NCBI GenBank assembly: GCA_902464645.1
Contig: CABQKL010000002.1
Coordinates: 1 to 44,525 of the forward strand
Direction: 5' to 3'
Source of the DNA: an uncultured Collinsella sp.
Lineage (GTDB): Bacteria; Actinomycetota; Coriobacteriia; Coriobacteriales; Coriobacteriaceae
DNA: 44,525 nt
Shown here: piece by piece, positions 43,408 to 44,525 of the stretch
Numbering within the stretch: position 1 is the first letter of the stretch
How the letters are laid out: each line of letters begins with the position of its first letter
Notes under the pieces: model-generated
What the model was told of the DNA's origin: nothing
What the model saw: only the letters and a program-made list of their open reading frames with translations
Databases searched by the model: none
Made by a program: the position numbers and the translations under genes

Positions 43408-44525
43408 TTACCCCCGAGCAGCGTTATCCCGCTCGCACATCTCGACAAACGAAATCAGCTTGACGTCTCCCCTACTCTCTGCGGCATCCCGACATCCCTG
43501 CGTAAAGCCGCTTTTTGAGAAAAGCGCATAGCTTTTTCGTTGCCGTCTAAAGAGCTCGCTGCGGTGCACGAGCTTTTGCAGCACGTCTTCGCCCACCGGT
43601 TCATTGCGCCATTTGCACTCCGCAAACAGTGCAGTGCCCTCGCCGTCGTCAACAATCAAGTCGATTTCTTCCTGCGTATGCGTGCGATTATCCGTCCCCC
43701 ACCAGCGCCCGACGCTCGCCGGAACCACATCGAGCTTGCCCGCCCGCGCGAGTTCGTACACATACTGCCTGCATATAAGCTCAAAGACCGTACCCATGTA
43801 ATCCGATACGTGCGGCTCAATGCGCTTATACGCCATCTCGGCCATATCGTTTTGAATCAGCCCGATGTTCTGCGGAACAAACATATACCAGAACCTAAAC
43901 ATCTGGTCGCTCAGCAGATACACGGCTCGCTTATTGCTCGTCTCGTTTAGGGGCAGCTCGCGCTCGACAATCCCAAGCGACGCCAGCTTATCCACATAGC
44001 TCTTTACGTTGCTCGCAGGGATTCCCGTAGAGCTCGCAATCTCCGAGATCTTCGAGCGCCCCTGAGCAATTGCTTGCACGATCGCATCATATTGCTCGGG
44101 ATTGCGGCACTCTTGCAATAGCAGGTTACTCGGCTCCTCAAAGAGATAGCCCGTAGGAGTAAGAAAAAGACGTTTGATGTTGTCCTTGAGCGGTGCGACA
44201 GGATCGACTTTCTCGATATATGCAGGAATGCCGCCTGTCATGCCATAGCAAACCGCAGCGTCTTCGCGACTCATGCCCTGCCACAGGCCGAGGGTCGTCG
44301 TAAAATCGAGCGGCATGATCTTAAACTGGGCCGTACGCCTACCGTATAGCGGACTCTCGTAGCCCAGCACCTGCCCTTCCATAAACGAAAGCGACGACCC
44401 GCACAGGATAAGCATGAGCTTGGTCTCTTTGTACAGGTGATCGATCTTGTCTTGCAGCAACGAGCTGATTTCGGGATTCGATTGGGCGAGATAGGGATAC
44501 TCGTCAATCACGACAATCAAACGTT
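43408..44525 (-). CDS. AAA ATPase with DUF234-type C-terminal domain, partial
   Basis: The 5' end lies outside the window, so the P-loop is not visible. The visible part starts at Walker B (LIVVIDEYPYLAQ) and continues with the ATPase_2 fold (LILCGSSLSFM), a winged helix near the middle (SKISEIASSTGIPASNVKSY) and a C-terminal domain with EIDLIVDDGEGTALFAECKW. The acidic-x(n)-E-x-K spacing of that last segment resembles a PD-(D/E)XK nuclease core. Such proteins are common, mobile and of unknown function in anaerobes. It ends 47 bases from the tandem array. Confidence 0.85.
   Translation of the reverse strand, partial: RLIVVIDEYPYLAQSNPEISSLLQDKIDHLYKETKLMLILCGSSLSFMEGQVLGYESPLYGRRTAQFKIMPLDFTTTLGLWQGMSREDAAVCYGMTGGIPAYIEKVDPVAPLKDNIKRLFLTPTGYLFEEPSNLLLQECRNPEQYDAIVQAIAQGRSKISEIASSTGIPASNVKSYVDKLASLGIVERELPLNETSNKRAVYLLSDQMFRFWYMFVPQNIGLIQNDMAEMAYKRIEPHVSDYMGTVFELICRQYVYELARAGKLDVVPASVGRWWGTDNRTHTQEEIDLIVDDGEGTALFAECKWRNEPVGEDVLQKLVHRSELFRRQRKSYALFSKSGFTQGCRDAAESRGDVKLISFVEMCERDNAARG

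Noticed and set aside
42902..43448. Two minus-strand frames of about 155 codons through the 62-bp array
   Set aside because: The repeat period is not a multiple of three, so successive units are read in different frames; the frames are open by chance.

Overview
The window looks like chromosomal DNA of a high-GC actinobacterium of the class Coriobacteriia, most like Collinsella. This rests on protein style (zinc-type S14, L31 and L36; L31 and L17 with Ala/Lys/Glu-rich tails), the base composition and the gene repertoire; it is an inference, because no 16S gene is present.

Positions 1-18,000 hold a string of housekeeping genes. They are secA behind a strongly folded non-coding stretch, rpmE (L31) with a two-hairpin leader, an ACT-domain protein followed by citrate synthase, two convergent Cof-type HAD phosphatases, adenine deaminase, tyrosyl-tRNA synthetase, a U32 peptidase-family protein, a class A penicillin-binding protein with a repetitive tail, argR, a glycosyltransferase-like protein without its DxD motif, and truA.

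Positions 18,400-28,230 are the distal spc and alpha ribosomal operons on the minus strand. Transcription order is rplE, rpsN, rpsH, rplF, rplR, rpsE, rpmD, rplO, secY, adk, map, infA, rpmJ, rpsM, rpsK, rpsD, rpoA, rplQ, ended by a clear terminator. The block starts at rplE; the usual upstream neighbours (rplX, rplN and the S10 genes) are not next to it.

Positions 28,500-39,650 hold an anaerobic purine/urate-type catabolic island. It carries diaminopropionate ammonia-lyase (ygeX), the YgeY hydrolase, the YgeW carbamoyltransferase, carbamate kinase, a YgeZ/dihydropyrimidinase-like hydrolase, and molybdenum-hydroxylase maturation genes (a MocA-like cytidylyltransferase, YqeC, YqeB, XdhC). A YheO-type regulator is divergent from ygeX, and two near-identical palindromes lie between them. 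The molybdenum hydroxylase itself, ygfK and ssnA are not in the window. A plausible flow is ring opening by amidohydrolase, deacylation and 2,3-diaminopropionate cleavage giving pyruvate and ammonia, and carbamoyl transfer to ADP by carbamate kinase giving ATP. The adenine deaminase at 7.7-9.6 kb would feed purines into the same pathway. Two copies of a REP-like palindrome close the two minus-strand transcription units of the island.

Positions 39,650-44,525 are accessory. They hold a bitopic Pro/Ala-rich membrane protein, an exact 33-bp repeat array, a small hypothetical protein, a DEDD exonuclease, a gene-poor stretch with an interrupted small ORF and a 62-bp tandem array of palindromes, and the 3' part of an AAA ATPase of the DUF234 type that runs off the window.
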